DNA of 64,000 nucleotides, from assembly GCF_003286085.1 (NCBI RefSeq), contig NW_020825288.1:8928001-8992000 (forward strand), given 5' to 3'. Position numbers and translations under genes: made by a program. Source of the stretch: Drosophila persimilis. Lineage: Eukaryota; Arthropoda; Insecta; Diptera; Drosophilidae. Position 1 is the stretch's first letter. Each line of letters opens with the position of its first letter. Of the stretch, positions 23,701-36,153 are shown in pieces. The notes below the pieces were generated by a model. That model saw only the letters and a list, made by a program, of their open reading frames with translations. It did not search any database and had not been told where the DNA came from.

Positions 23701-26700
23701 TATCATCAACTCGGCGCACATCAACTCCCACACCTACGCCACTAGTCACTCCAGCGGCAGCAGCGGTGGACTCTTCGCCAAGCTCAGCTCCCTGTCGGGT
23801 GCCTCTTCCGGTGGCAGCAGCGGCCACAAGTCCGCCCCATCCCCCGTTATCCATACTGATAGTAAGTATCCGATGGATGGTGTCTATTGGGCCGTGAACT
23901 CCACGGCGATTGTCATTTGGTTATGCAATGCAGTCGCCGGACTAGATGCATAACAATTAACCAGCCTAATAGGCAATGCATGCCCCATGCCCCGGTGTCC
24001 CCCCGATGCGCGATCCAAAACGGAAGAGACAACTTCCAGCTCCGATTCGGTGGCAGCTGCTCCGCTCGGCAACTCGGCAGCTCCACATCCAAAACCAAAT
24101 CGGAGCGTGCATTGAACCTGGTCGGCAACTTTCGTTTTTGCAGCCAACCCGTTTGGTCTGCGTCTGCGTCCCATTTTGGCTCACCGACTCTGACTCTGGC
24201 TTGGCATCTGACTCTGACTCTGACTCTTTCTCGTTGCAGCCATCACCACGTACGAGATACCCAGTGGCCATGCCAGCTACGGACCGCCATCAAAGCCCCC
24301 GACCTACAGCAGTGCCACGCACCAGTATCTGCCCCCAGTGGGAGGTAGCTATGGGGGCAGCGGCGGCGGTGCGCCATTCAGCGTAAGCCACTCGGCGGCC
24401 TTCGAGGCACCGTCCAGCAACTATCTGCCATCGGCCTATGGACAAGATGGTGCGTAGTCCTTTGAACAATTCAGATAATGCTTTTTGTGGTTTCGGTCTA
24501 CTGTAAATACATTCTCCTGTACATATATCATAAACCTTATAGAGGTGAAGAGGTCTACAATAATCATAGAAACGATTGATGTGCAAATATGTTAGGTTTT
24601 AAAAATGTAAATGTCGTAATTAAGAAATGTCCAAGGACTACAGAAATATCTTAGAGATTAAGGTTATTACTGAAAGTGATTTGGATTTGCTTAAGAGTAT
24701 ACTAGTTTCTTGTTTGAAAGCAAAAACTCTACGAAGGCGAAAGGAGTGAAATATGGCCCTATTGTATAAAGTAAATCTTTAAAATCCGACTCACTCTAGA
24801 ACCACTTCCGATGCCCCAAAGGTTAGCTTTCTTATAGACCAACAATAGTGTATAGTATCTTTGGAATTTCCACAAGAGTATCTAAAAGATGCTGCTAACA
24901 ATTTGGCAAACTCTTGACAGCCGCAACTCTTTGGCCAACACAAGGCGTTAACTTGTCTCGTCAGCCTGCAATCGCAAATCACTCAACTTCATTAACATAC
25001 TAGCTCTCAGTCTGCCCCCCAACCCCCAACATGCCACACCCTTTTCCCTTTCCTTCAACCCACTTCCGCACTTGGCAAACAACGAGACGAAAGTGAAAGC
25101 ATCATCATCATCGGTGGCTCATAATTCGTGAAGACGAAACAAAAATCACACAAACACACATACATTGTAAATAAATACTGTAAATATTAATACTCGACAT
25201 CCGAGTCGGAGTCTCCCTCTCGCTCTATAGCTCTCTTTCTCTGCTGGCTATCCATTGAATCCATGGATGGCCAGATAGGCCCAAGAGATTTGTTTCCAGT
25301 GCGTTCCAATGACACATTTCGTAGGCTAAGTTTATTCGGTTTTTTAACACATTGCGCAAGCGAACATCGAACAGGGAATCCATGTACATAAATATACATA
25401 TATACAATAGATTTAAGTATTATTTAATAACTGATCACGTCACATCTACTGTAGCTGTCCGTTAACAAGCTGTAGTACTAAAAGCGTTTGTAGAGCTATT
25501 TATAGAGCCATTTGCAGTGGCCACATGTCGCATACTTGATATCTGTGCGCATACCCATTTAGTTAATGGCCCATTAAATGGTCTACAGAAAACCTTCAAT
25601 GGATGACTATGAATATGGCAAATTATGTACTATTCCCCCCGTTGCAGAGCTCTATAGATCGTGTGTCACATAAAGCTAACAAAAACTAAAATCGGAATTC
25701 ATCTTTGATCATCAAGAAAAATCATCACACCCCGGAGGCAGGCCGAAGAGCGTGTACAAAAAAAAATGAGTAAATCATGAAAAATAATATCAACATTTGT
25801 ACAGAAAACTAAATTCATCTAACACCACAAACACATGCATAAATAAACTCATACATACATACACATAAATACACTCACATGAAAAACAAGTGTAAATACA
25901 GCAAAAAACAATATTTAATTTGGTAAATCTAATGAAATCTCACTCATTGCATACACACCTCAACTCAACCACCTGAACAACATCTACAACCACCCACAAA
26001 CCACACACAAACACACACTCAATCCAACAATTTCAAAAACCCATCCCGGCAGCGGACAGCGCCCACAGCAACGACTTCAACATCTACGGGCGCCACACGA
26101 AGCTGACGGATGACGAGGCCCGACGGGCGGCGAATCAGCTGCAGGAGATCCTCAATCTGCTGCCCAACGGCAAGACGGAGTACACGGCCTCCAAGACGGT
26201 AGATCTGCCCACAGGAGGATCGGGGCTGGAGCATGCGGAGGTCTACAACAGCTATGGATTGCCGCTGCCCAACACTCTGGGAACCCTAGAGTCCCTCTCG
26301 CACACGGAGTCGATAACGGCAGCATATGGACCGGCAGTGAAGAATCCCGCCGATGTGTACCACCAGATGGCCAAGAGGCCGAGCGGAGGACAAACTGCAG
26401 AGGAGCTGTACATTCAGAAGCATCCCAATGAGGGCTACGACTATCCGCCGCCGGCACAGGCACAGGCTCCAGCAGTAGCCCCACAGCCACAAGCTGTGAA
26501 CGAGTATCGCGTGGAGAACTACCATGCCACCAAGAGCAACGCCCTCAAGGATCTGTCGCCCATCATAGCCGCCCTGGAGGTGGCCAAGCGGAAGGGGAAT
26601 CACCACCAGAACGGTCCCGTGAACTACGCCATCGAGAAGCAGGTGCACAAGGAGTTGCCCTTCAACTACCTGCCGCCGGTAGTACAAAAGTCAAAGTATG

Positions 26701-26849
26701 TGTACAGTGCGCCACCGCCGGGACGTTATAGTCACAGTGGGGGCTACAAGGTGCGTCGCCATGCGCCCAAGCATCCGAAGCGCGTCTTCCGGCCGCAGGA
26801 CTACGAGATACAGGATCCGCTGATGTTCAACCGCCTGCTGGAGGTGTGA
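20783..26849 (+). CDS. unrecognised secreted 555-residue protein, Gly/Ser-rich
   Basis: Five coding exons: 20783-20788, 23150-23449, 23507-23861, 24240-24449 and 26053-26849, giving 555 residues with consistent phases. Exon 1 is only ATG AAG before a GTAAGT donor; exon 2 completes a typical signal peptide (after MK: VFRVSLVLLAALPLVCHAYP). A dibasic AKR site follows at about residue 55. Then come a Gly/Ser/His-rich part, a segment with repeated Gly-Gly and alternating small residues (about 120-165), a Tyr/Pro-rich part and a conserved-looking C-terminus ending in MFNRLLEV. There is no cysteine framework or known enzymatic motif. The tiny first exon and composition resemble insect cuticle or other extracellular-matrix genes, which suggests but does not prove a structural role. 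Introns 1 (2.4 kb) and 4 (1.6 kb) show no other coding sequence. Poly(A) candidates are AATAAA at 27017-27022 and 27519-27524. Confidence 0.85.
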
Positions 26850-28382
26850 AGAGCAGCCCGGAGACCAAAGTGTGCTAGAACCTAGTTGTAGTCCTCTAAG
26901 TCATGTGCAGCATTTAATCCTAGATCGTTTACAGCTAACTTATTTATGTTATCCCTATCGGAATCGTTATCGTGATTAATTATTTATTGAGCTCCCCCAA
27001 ATTTCTTGGCTAGCCAAATAAAAGAGAGTCCCAAAGCACAGCATGAACCAGACACCGAGCACCATTCCCCCATTTATCTTCGCTCTTCCTGTATTTCCTT
27101 TCTGTTTGCACTGCTTGCTCGCACCCACACACCCACTTTTCCCATAGAGCACGTCTACACCGCCTGCAACCACCCATCAAATCAGCCGGATATCCTTCTC
27201 ACCTCTCACCGCTCTCTTTACAGTCTATCATCAGTAGTCGCCACGTAGCCACGTAGCCCCGTAGCGGACCAGGACCGGGCTGTAGCTGTGGACCATGCCC
27301 ATTCTGTTTTACAGCACTCTCCGCCTTCATGTATCCTAGCGTTAGTCAAACCGTTCCTGCCCTTCCGCCACCACCATAACTCCTCCGATTCCCTCTCATT
27401 CTAAATACATTTCCCGATCCGATGAACCCACTAGAACCTTTTGCGGGTGCCAACCAACCGTGCAGCAAGCACGAATTGAATTGACTTAACCCCATCTTAC
27501 ATTTAAGTATTTAAATTAAATAAATCGTTGATTACAAATGTTTCGATTGTTTTCTTTTCTGAGCTGGAAATCGAGAAGAAGCTGGAGCTGTTAATTTCTA
27601 GCAATAAGATAGAATTCTTCATTGTCTCGTATGTGGACTGTTAAAATGGTCTGCCTAAAAGTATGCCACAATATTTTCAAAACGAGAATTAAATTCGTGT
27701 GGTATATTTTGGATACAGAAAAACCCATTAAAAATCCAAAGAAGTTTAAAGATTTATTTTTAAAACAAGACTGATTTTTGGAAGGAAAGAGAATTTTAGA
27801 AAATATACTAGCATCTAGTATACGAATTATGTGAACTGCTTGGAATAATCGGAGATTCCTTCAGTGCTAAAATCTAACAGATCTAACAGCGAACGAGAGT
27901 AAAGAGCTGCGTAAAAATCACAGCATATCTGCACCATGATTTTAAGCAATTTCCTATTCAGTTCGAGATAGAACGTGGTGCCACAGAGGACTAGCACCGT
28001 TCAGAACTACCGATTCAGACTAATAATCGTACTCCAAGTCTACAAAATAAACTTGGGTCTAAATTGTGTTAATTTCTAGAGAGGCAATATACACCACAGA
28101 AACGTATTTTTCCTACCATTCGATATCCCAGCCAACAATCCTTTTCAAGCAAGCGATGCCGAAAGAATTACAGCCATCATATATGGAATCTTAAAGAGTG
28201 CCCATCCTCAATAAAACTCAATCACCTCGATTATCAGTAATGGATTTAATTATCGCTTAGAAAATCTCAGGGGCAGAGTGCACCTGTGCGGATAGGACCT
28301 AAAAGCAAGGAATCTCTGTGTTGAAGAGGAGGACTGGGAGGCAGCTGACGTCCTGTGACTGCCATGACAACCAATTTTTTGC
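26850..28382. other. intergenic with 3' UTR sequence
   Basis: Contains the 3' UTR of the 555-residue protein gene, with two AATAAA signals (27017-27022 and 27519-27524) that suggest alternative ends. The remainder up to the Cpr97Ea stop codon shows no coding sequence. Confidence 0.55.
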
Positions 28383-31300
28383 TCAGTAGTAGCCGAAGGA
28401 GATATCGTGCAGGGGCTGGGCACTTCCTTGGGGCAGGGCGTAGTCGCGGGCCAGCTGATCCAGAAGACTGCTGCCGCCTCCACCACTGCGAGGCTGGGAC
28501 TGCTGCTGTGGCTGATAGCTGGACTGCTGCTGGGGCTGATAGCTGGACTGTTGCTGCACGGGACGGGCAACGGGCGCCTGAGAGGGACCAAAACCGACGG
28601 GCTCCAGAAGCGGACGTCCACCGGAAGCAGGTGCCAGGAAGCCTTGGGCACGAGCACTGCTTGGAGAAGGTGAGGCAGGAGGCAGGGCATAGACGGGGCG
28701 GGAAATCCGGACATTAGAGGGTCCATCGCCGAAGCTCTGGGATTGGGAATAGTCGGGCTCGGGACCGGGACGGGCGGGTCGCTGCAGCGGGGAGTACAGT
28801 ACATCGGTGGTGCGCTGGGCTCCCGGCACTTGGAGCCGTGGTGGCGCTGGACCCACAGACGTGTGGTGTTGCTGGTGCTGTGGCTGTGGCTGAGGAGCAT
28901 ACTGGACGCGACGCGGCGGCTGGGGCTGAGGCTCCACTTCCTCCTCCTCGTATTGGACATACTGCGGCTGCGGCTGCGGTTGAGGGCGTGGTTGTGGGCG
29001 TGGCTGAGGACGCTGCTGCTGAACACGCTGCGGGGGAAACAAATTAATTAGAAGAGAAAGTGGCTGAAAAGATATTCTTAGCGTACGTATGGCCTCTGTG
29101 GACGCTGGACAGGCTCATCCGCATAGTCGGGCTCCTCCTTGGCCGTCTCATCGACCAGAGTGGGTGGCGCCACAGTGATGCCCTCGCCTGAGGGCTGGAA
29201 ACCGTACTTGTTGGCTCCATACTCCACCACTCGCACCTTGCCCGTCTCGTCGACATATCCGTACTTGCCCTTCACCTCGCCGGTGGCCAGCTTCGTCTCA
29301 ATCTTGAAGGAGCCATCGGCTCCCTCATATCCGTACGTGTAGGAGCCATCTTCGTTGTGCCTGAGGAGGAGGAGGAGAATCGAGTGATTACTGGGGAAGA
29401 TCATCTCCGGGATACGGCGGACGACTCACTTGTTGATCTGCTTGAGGATGGGCACTGGCGTGGGTCTTGGCACTTCGGCCTGGTTAGAAGGACGCAGGCG
29501 GACTGGGGAAGTTCGTGGTGTGTTCTCCTGGTAGTCCTGATAGTCCTGGGCACCCACCAGTCCCACGCCAATCAGACAGCCGACACAGAGCAAACGTTGC
29601 AGCTACAAGGAAACGAAGCAAATAGTCTGGTGAAATGGTAACCGGTTCGCTAATTGCCACCCGTTCAGTCCATCCGCCCCAATCCTCCCGTTCCGCCTCT
29701 TCCTGGGACAGCGGAACACCTTGACAGTGCTGACGGCAAAGAATGCCAGACGGCGACGATGTCTACAAAAGTCTTAAGTCAGGCTGCCTTTCACTTTTGT
29801 TGCCGGCCAATGACACCCTCAATGCCAAGCAGGAACCGATAGCCCCCTCCGCACACACACACCACACACCATACACAGATATACCCGTTTATGTGAGTTG
29901 CATAAAGTCACAGCCAGAGCCCAGGCCCAGACCCAGAGGGAGAGTGACACGCGATATGGGCAGGGTTTAATTGAATACCCAACAAACAGTGGCAGTGGCA
30001 ACATAATCCATGGAGAAATGCTACCGAAGATGGAAGACGAAACGGAAGAGGAATGCCAATTTTCGTGGAACAGCCCCCTGACTCCCACACACACAGCAGC
30101 CAGCTGTGTGGTGTTGGGTAATCCAGAGGCAGTGGCAGATTCGGAGGACAACAAAGAGGCAGGCACAGAAATTATGTGAAGCTGCGCCAAAGTTCCCACA
30201 CTTGCCAAACGCCAGGGAAATGTGTTGCAAGTATGTTCGAGTGATGCAGCCGGGGCAGGCAAATGCCAATGAAATTGCCCAGACGACAGGTAATGGTAGA
30301 TGGGAGATGGACGGGCACTAAGCCAGAGAGAGCCTGCATCCTATACAATAGAGATAAAGCTGCTGCTTATTCCGGCCTGAAACTAGTGCCAATCCCACTT
30401 CAGAAGGTTTAGCTCCCTGTCCTGTAGAAGGACGACAACTCAAAGTCCTTCCATGTTTGCTTCTGGCAACAGTTTGGCCAACAGCAAACAAACCTCGATG
30501 CCAAGAATCGAGCTGAGGTGCTTTTGTCTCTTATGTACTCCCGTTTGGCATTTCGGACTTTAGCTGTTTTTTGCTCGACCATTCCGCATGCCAAAACCTT
30601 TCACTATCCACAGAGCTGCACCACATGCTGCAGCCTTGGCTTGCAAACGGACAGCCAGACGAAAAGATAGACGGATAGACGGATAGACAGACAGACAGAG
30701 ACAGAGTCAGAGCTGTTGGCTGGTTGGTTGGTTGGCATGGAGTCGTAGTCGGCGTCGGACTCAATCACATGGGGACGGGGACCCAGTGCACCAGTGCACC
30801 AGAGGCACAGAAACAGAAACTGAAACCAACTGACCAAAAACTTGACTACCGCGTGTGAACCAGAGCCAGAGTGGATTCCAGCGATTGCCTTTGATATTTT
30901 CGCGCTCGAGCAGAGGGGCAAATGAAGGGGCAATGGGCATCGCATTGCATCGCGTTACAGTCTACGCCGACCAAGCTTGTTAGTATAACTTTTCGCTGAT
31001 TGAAGTTCCTGCAACTATTTGCCCTGCTCTTTTTTGTTGTTGTTGTGGTCTTTTCCCAAGAATCTGCCAAACGAGCCGTGTTCGTCCATAAATTATGTCA
31101 AAATCCAGTTACCAAATTGGGTGCCAGAGACAAGAGAGCTTGGAAAATGTCGCTGGCTGGCTGGCTGCTCGACAATTGCGATCGGGGGGCTGGGAGCAAA
31201 TTAACGGTTCACTCGATTTGCATAGCAAATTATGCGATATTTGCACAACACTCGCCGCAATCCAATGACGTAATCCTCCAGAGCTCGAGCTGTGGCTGGA

Positions 31301-31520
31301 GTCGTTGCACCAACAACAGCAGCAGCAGCAGCACCTGATTGCCCACTGTCTACAGTGCCACGCATTCAGCACCAAACACCAAGCACCATTTAGCACCAAG
31401 AGCCAGGCTCCATCGTGTGACCTTTGCTATTATGAGTGCTTTATGTGTAACCAACCACCCCACCCACACATCCAGTCACCCACAGACCCACATCCACCCA
31501 CTCACACATACCACTTTCAT
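28383..31520 (-). CDS. Cpr97Ea: RR-type cuticular protein Cpr97Ea
   Basis: Secreted chitin-binding cuticle protein of the CPR family. Coding exons: 31520-31512, 29602-29430, 29360-29087 and 29027-28383, giving 366 residues. The start exon is ATG AAA GTG before a GTATGT donor; the next exon completes the signal peptide (LQRLLCVGCLIGVGLVGAQ). The chitin-binding Rebers-Riddiford domain lies in exon 3, with core motifs DGSYTYGYEGADGSF, GKYGYVDETGK and VVEYGANKYGF. The long C-terminal exon is Pro/Gln/Arg-rich with repeated QP and SSYQPQQQ blocks, as expected for a matrix protein. Two neighbouring R&R genes at this locus match the Cpr97Ea/Cpr97Eb pair; the assignment between the two rests on relative length and position. 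Intron 1 is 1.9 kb and has no other gene. Confidence 0.86.
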
Positions 31521-31826
31521 GTTGTCTGCCGAAGTTGTATCCGTTGGTTGGAACTATCTCGAATCGATTAAAAACTTTTGTGAATGCAATCTGAGAAGGC
31601 CTTCGCGGGGCAACACCCAACAATTCGTTGATATCCAAATCCAAGACAACAAAGCACTTTCAATTCCTCTAATGAACCGGGTAGCGGTACTGGAGCGGCA
31701 CTGGAGCAATCTCGACCGATTCCGTGGAGCGTTGTCTTGGGAGCTGAGCTGAGAGATCGCGTTGAGGCTGGAATTGACTGGAGACCGACGACCGACCGAC
31801 TGAGCCGCCCAGGTTGTTGTATTTCG

Positions 31827-31835
31827 CTTTATATA
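31827..31835 (-). promoter_or_regulatory. TATA box for Cpr97Ea
   Basis: TATATAAAG on the minus strand, followed about 25-30 bp downstream by an Inr-like CTCAGTCGG. The first ATG of the transcript would then be the Cpr97Ea start codon at 31520, giving a 5' UTR near 280 nt. Confidence 0.65.
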
Positions 31836-31839
31836 CCGC

Positions 31840-34800
31840 TGGAGGAAAACCTTTTATTTCTCCAATACCAACGGCTAACGGACCAAACACCGACACCACC
31901 ACCAGCAACAGCAACACCACAAAACTTCACCAACAAGTCAGCGGCGCCAGCGCGAAAGGACAGAGAGCAATCAAGAGCGGGAGAGCTGGAGAGTGGAGAT
32001 CGGTGAGAGCTTGGACAGCTTCTCTGAGAGAGCTTCTATCTGTGCTTTTGCAAGCTTTTCCTTGGACATTGGATTAATGTAGAAATGGAAACTTTAAAGA
32101 ACAGAAGCTGGACTTAAAGATTATGGAACTCCCTTCCCTTACTTCTCTTGACAAAACAACCCTCATAGCAAACCAACCCCGATCTGAGCATTTGTACCCA
32201 CAGCTTGCCGAAGTAATTTCAAGTTTTCTTCCTAAACTAATAACAAAACTCGTCTAAATTGAATTACCACTTGTTATCATTAAAAAGCAGGCAGAAGTTT
32301 AATAAATTTAACAAATTACTCTCAAATATCCAGGCAATACTTGTCAGCCATCCGAAAAACTCTAGTTCGAGGCCATGGCAACAGGCAATAGGGCCGTGGC
32401 TGGGCCCTCCCCTTACGATGGACATGGACAATTAATCACAAAAATACTAGGCCCATAAATTGTGAAAAATGAATCAAAGTGAAGCACAGACAGGCAACGT
32501 GGCTAATGAATGAAAAAGCCGACAAAGTGAAGTGAAATGAAGTGTTGCGAATCTGACGCCAAATGCCAATCCTCCCAGAGCAGAAGCCAGTGCCCAATTG
32601 GGTGGCCTCCCTGTGGGATCTGGAGGTCACTTGGATGGCATTTCAAAAGCAGCCACAGAAGTCATCAATCAGTGGTTATTTTCCTATGCGCACACCGTGC
32701 GTATGCGTAATGTCAGCAATTGTCGTTTAATGAAAGAAACAACGACAACCCCTGCAACATTCTGCATCCATTTGGAGTGGCCTTGCCGTCGTCATTCCGT
32801 TGGAATTAATGACTGAGCAAGTCGCACCACACACACTGTGGCAGACCCTCGTTCCGTTATTGCAAGTCGATAGTTCAGCGAGAAACAAAACTGGTTACAG
32901 CACTGCACCACATACTACCAGACCAGGAAACCGCCGGGCCCATGTCTGTTGCCCCGGCTCCCACTGCTGCTGCCTCTCCAACTATCTATCTGGGTTTCAA
33001 GTGCCGCCGCCCATGACGCAGGGCAGTGACAGTGCCAGTCCCAGTACCAGTACCAGTACCAGTCTTCAAGTGCGTAAGATCTTTATTCTGTGTGTTTGCT
33101 TTGTTACAAATATCATGTTAAAGACAAGTTTCTGGTCAGGTTTTTCCCATGGATTGAATGGGAGAGATAAAGATAGAGAGGGGGAGAGAGGAGACAATTG
33201 GGCGTGCACCTGAACTTGTGCGGCTGCGTAGACGCACTGGCTCGCTCAAGGCCGATGGAGGTCGCAAGAATATAGTGGTACTTGGTGATAAAATATTCCT
33301 TGAACTTGCCATACTCTTGAGAGTTATTTGCTAAAGAACTTCGTTCATGCAGCGTGAGTTTAAAGAAGAGAAGCAATACTTTTCTGTAGTATTTAATGAA
33401 GCAACCCTTCAGCAAATAGATTCAACTCTTCACGGAACTCCCGGAAAAAAACACATTAAACCTACCCAAATTTCCATATTTATTGCCCTGAAAACCATCT
33501 TCAACGAAGCATATAAAGTAGTCCCAGCTTACACAGCAGTGATAGAAGCAGAACTGAAGCAAAGAGGACTGCGCAGAAGAGAAGCAAACAGGAGTCCACT
33601 TAATTCAGCTACCATATTCCCATCCATTTTACCATTTCCAACAAAATAACGCCCTACTTAAGGCTGTACAATGAGTATGTCTTCCACTTGTACAAGTATT
33701 TCACGAGCTCCGGCAAAACGTGGGCAGCAAAGGCAGCAGCTGTTCAGAAGTCAGAAATAACAAAGCTCACAAATTTACAGGAAATTCTTTGGTCATGACA
33801 ACGAGAGCAGAGCGCAGACCAGCGCCCAGACAAGTTTCAAAGCTACACAAAAAACAAAACAAACAAAAAACCTTCATTTTGCTCTGCAAAATTATATAAA
33901 TACTGCAAAAAATATACAAATATTTGCTTTGTGTGTGTTATAATAGGTGCAGTCTGGAGTTGATTCTGCGCTGGTACTGGCAGCAAAACGTTTTACATTT
34001 TTGATTTGCCAAAGAGTTACAGTGGAATGGAAATTAAATTTAAATTTAATTCGTTTAACTGAAGAGTTTGTATTCGTGAGCAAAAACAGCAAACAAAATA
34101 ATGGAAAATATGCAATTAAATTAATATCTCTTGCAAGCCAATATTATTAAGTAGCGTAATCTATTAGGCACGTACTTATGATCTTTGATGCTATTACCAT
34201 TTGAAGATTTCAACGATTGATTGGAATACACGGAAACCAAATGAACCTCTATTAACTCAATTTCTTCCCAATTATCTGTGAACTTTAAGCCACTGTAGGT
34301 ACACGCCCCTGCACACCCAAAAGGCATGGCACCACCATGTGGCACCACCAAGCACCGCAGAGTAGCAGCTTGGGGCAGCATTCAGCTGGTCAGGCCATTG
34401 GCGGCAGTGCATTTGAAAGTGGTTTTGGCCAGCACATTGCATAAGTGCACTAAATTCCAGTCGGAGGTCCAATCCACTTTGGTTTTCTATCCGAAACGGC
34501 AAAAACTTTTTACCCGATCATTCTGTGTTGACGTAATGGCTTAACGATTATTGGCCGATGGTCGATGGTCGGGTTGGCTTTTTGCTTTGCCTTTGTCTTC
34601 GTTTCGGGGCGGCCTAATTGAAGCGGAACCTGGTGCTAGTTTGCTTAATTGAGTGCCAAATGAGATACTTGGAATGATCGTACTTCTTCAACGCTTCGGC
34701 TCTCGAAAGTCAGTTTATTACACATTTACAAGGACATACATTTATTTAGTATATTTTAGTAGTAACCGATGTGTGGGATATTCGGAGTGACTGATTTTTT

Positions 34801-34879
34801 TGGCAGTATGAAAAGTTGACATGGTCCTCGGACACTTCAGTCGCTATCTCTCTGATGCTGTCCTGATCCCCCGATCCGT
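31840..34879. other. intergenic between the two cuticle genes
   Basis: Should contain the Cpr97Ea upstream control region and the 3' UTR of Cpr97Eb (minus-strand AATAAA, TTTATT at 34741-34746). A (CCAGTA)n repeat sits at about 33034-33064. A 100-codon plus-strand ORF at 33347-33649 has no supporting context. Nothing else is recognised. Confidence 0.5.
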
Positions 34880-35954
34880 CTACTTCCTGCCCGTGTAATC
34901 GATGCTGTAGGATCCCGTGTTAAGGTTCAGATTACGCAGCGCTGGATGGAACTGCTGCGGCTGTTGCTGTTGGCCGTAGTAGTTCTGGGCTGGCGCCGGG
35001 GGCTGGTAGTAGCGTGGCTGCGGTGCGGGCGGATTATAGTACTGCGGGGTGGGATTGTAGTACGGGCGTTGGGGAGCAGGCTGCGGCGCTGGAGCATAGG
35101 ACGGCTGCTGCTGCTGGCCACGCCCAAAGTCGCCCAGAGAGAACTTGCTGGCTGCAATGGGGCGGTTGTACTTCTGGTCCTTGTAATAGACGGCTGGATC
35201 CTCCCTGTACTGCCCGTCGTCGATCTCGTTGGGGCCCAGTGGGTACGGATTGGTGTTGCTCAGCGTCGGTGGCGGGACATTGATGTGGCTGCCCGCGGGC
35301 TCAAAGCCACGCTTACTTGCCCCGTACTCGATCTCTCTAACCTTTCCCTGGTCATCCACGTAGCCGTACTTGCCGTACACCTCTCCGTTGGCGTACTTGG
35401 TCTCGATCTTGAAGCTCTTGTCGGCTGCCTCGTATCCATAAGTGTACGACCCATCATCGTTGTGCTTGTCGATCTGTTTGAGGATGGGCACAGGCGTGGT
35501 GTAGTCCTGATACTGCGCATACGCACAGTGGGCCGCAAACAGCAAAAGCATCCAACAAATGGACTGTAGAGAAGAGAATGAAAGACAAAGAGTATGTTGG
35601 GGCTTATCAGATTGTCTTTATTTAGCTGTTCGGGCTACACCCAGCTGTAAATGCTTTGTTTATGACACATCTCGAAACAATTGAATTGGGAATTAGCTCA
35701 AGGACATATCGAACCAATAAACCACCAATTAGTTCACTTTTTATCAGCAGCACCGATCTGCAAACACCATTTAGAGGGTTGGGCGGGGTGTACGGACTCA
35801 TTGGCAACCGGTTTACTGATGAATGCATTCTAAAAATTCACTGCGCAAATTGTTTTCCACACTCCACCAGACACATTCTGCATTGTAAACATAGTTCAAG
35901 GGCTTTTGGGGCCTAGGTTCTGGGTCGGGTTCGGGGTCTTACCAATTTCATCAT
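34880..35954 (-). CDS. Cpr97Eb: RR-type cuticular protein Cpr97Eb
   Basis: Secreted chitin-binding cuticle protein, paralogue of the upstream gene. Two coding exons: 35954-35943 (ATG ATG AAA TTG, then GTAAGA) and 35563-34880; 231 residues. The signal peptide runs across the junction (SICWMLLLFAAHCAYAQ). The R&R domain reads DGSYTYGYEAADKSF, GKYGYVDDQGK and EIEYGASKRGF and directly follows PVPILKQIDKHNDDG, a segment shared with Cpr97Ea. There is no intron between KQIDK and HNDDG, unlike Cpr97Ea. The C-terminal half is Pro/Tyr/Gln-rich with PQYYNPPAPQP-like repeats, and the protein ends GSYSIDYTGRK. Confidence 0.9.
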
Positions 35955-36145
35955 TTTGCCAAGTTATTATGGTATTTCAATCAATGCCAAATCGTTTTCA
36001 CCAATCTCTCTGTTGCACAACGAATCACGCAATGTACACTGCAAAAATGATTTATGAAAATGGTATAGAAAATGCCTCTGCACTTGCACTCGAGACTCTG
36101 CGAAACGAAACGACAAACTCGAAAGAAAATCAGGGCGTGCAACGC

Positions 36146-36153
36146 TTTTTATA
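36146..36153 (-). promoter_or_regulatory. TATA box for Cpr97Eb
   Basis: TATAAAAA on the minus strand about 190 bp upstream of the start codon at 35954, with transcription expected near 36120. Confidence 0.65.

Noticed and set aside
28355..29051. Several plus-strand open frames opposite the Cpr97Ea C-terminal exon.
   Set aside because: Mirror frames of a GC-rich Pro/Gln repeat coding exon; no independent signals.
33347..33649. Plus-strand ORF of 100 codons between the cuticle genes.
   Set aside because: Has an ATG but no recognisable feature, promoter or terminator. Kept as chance unless conservation shows otherwise.
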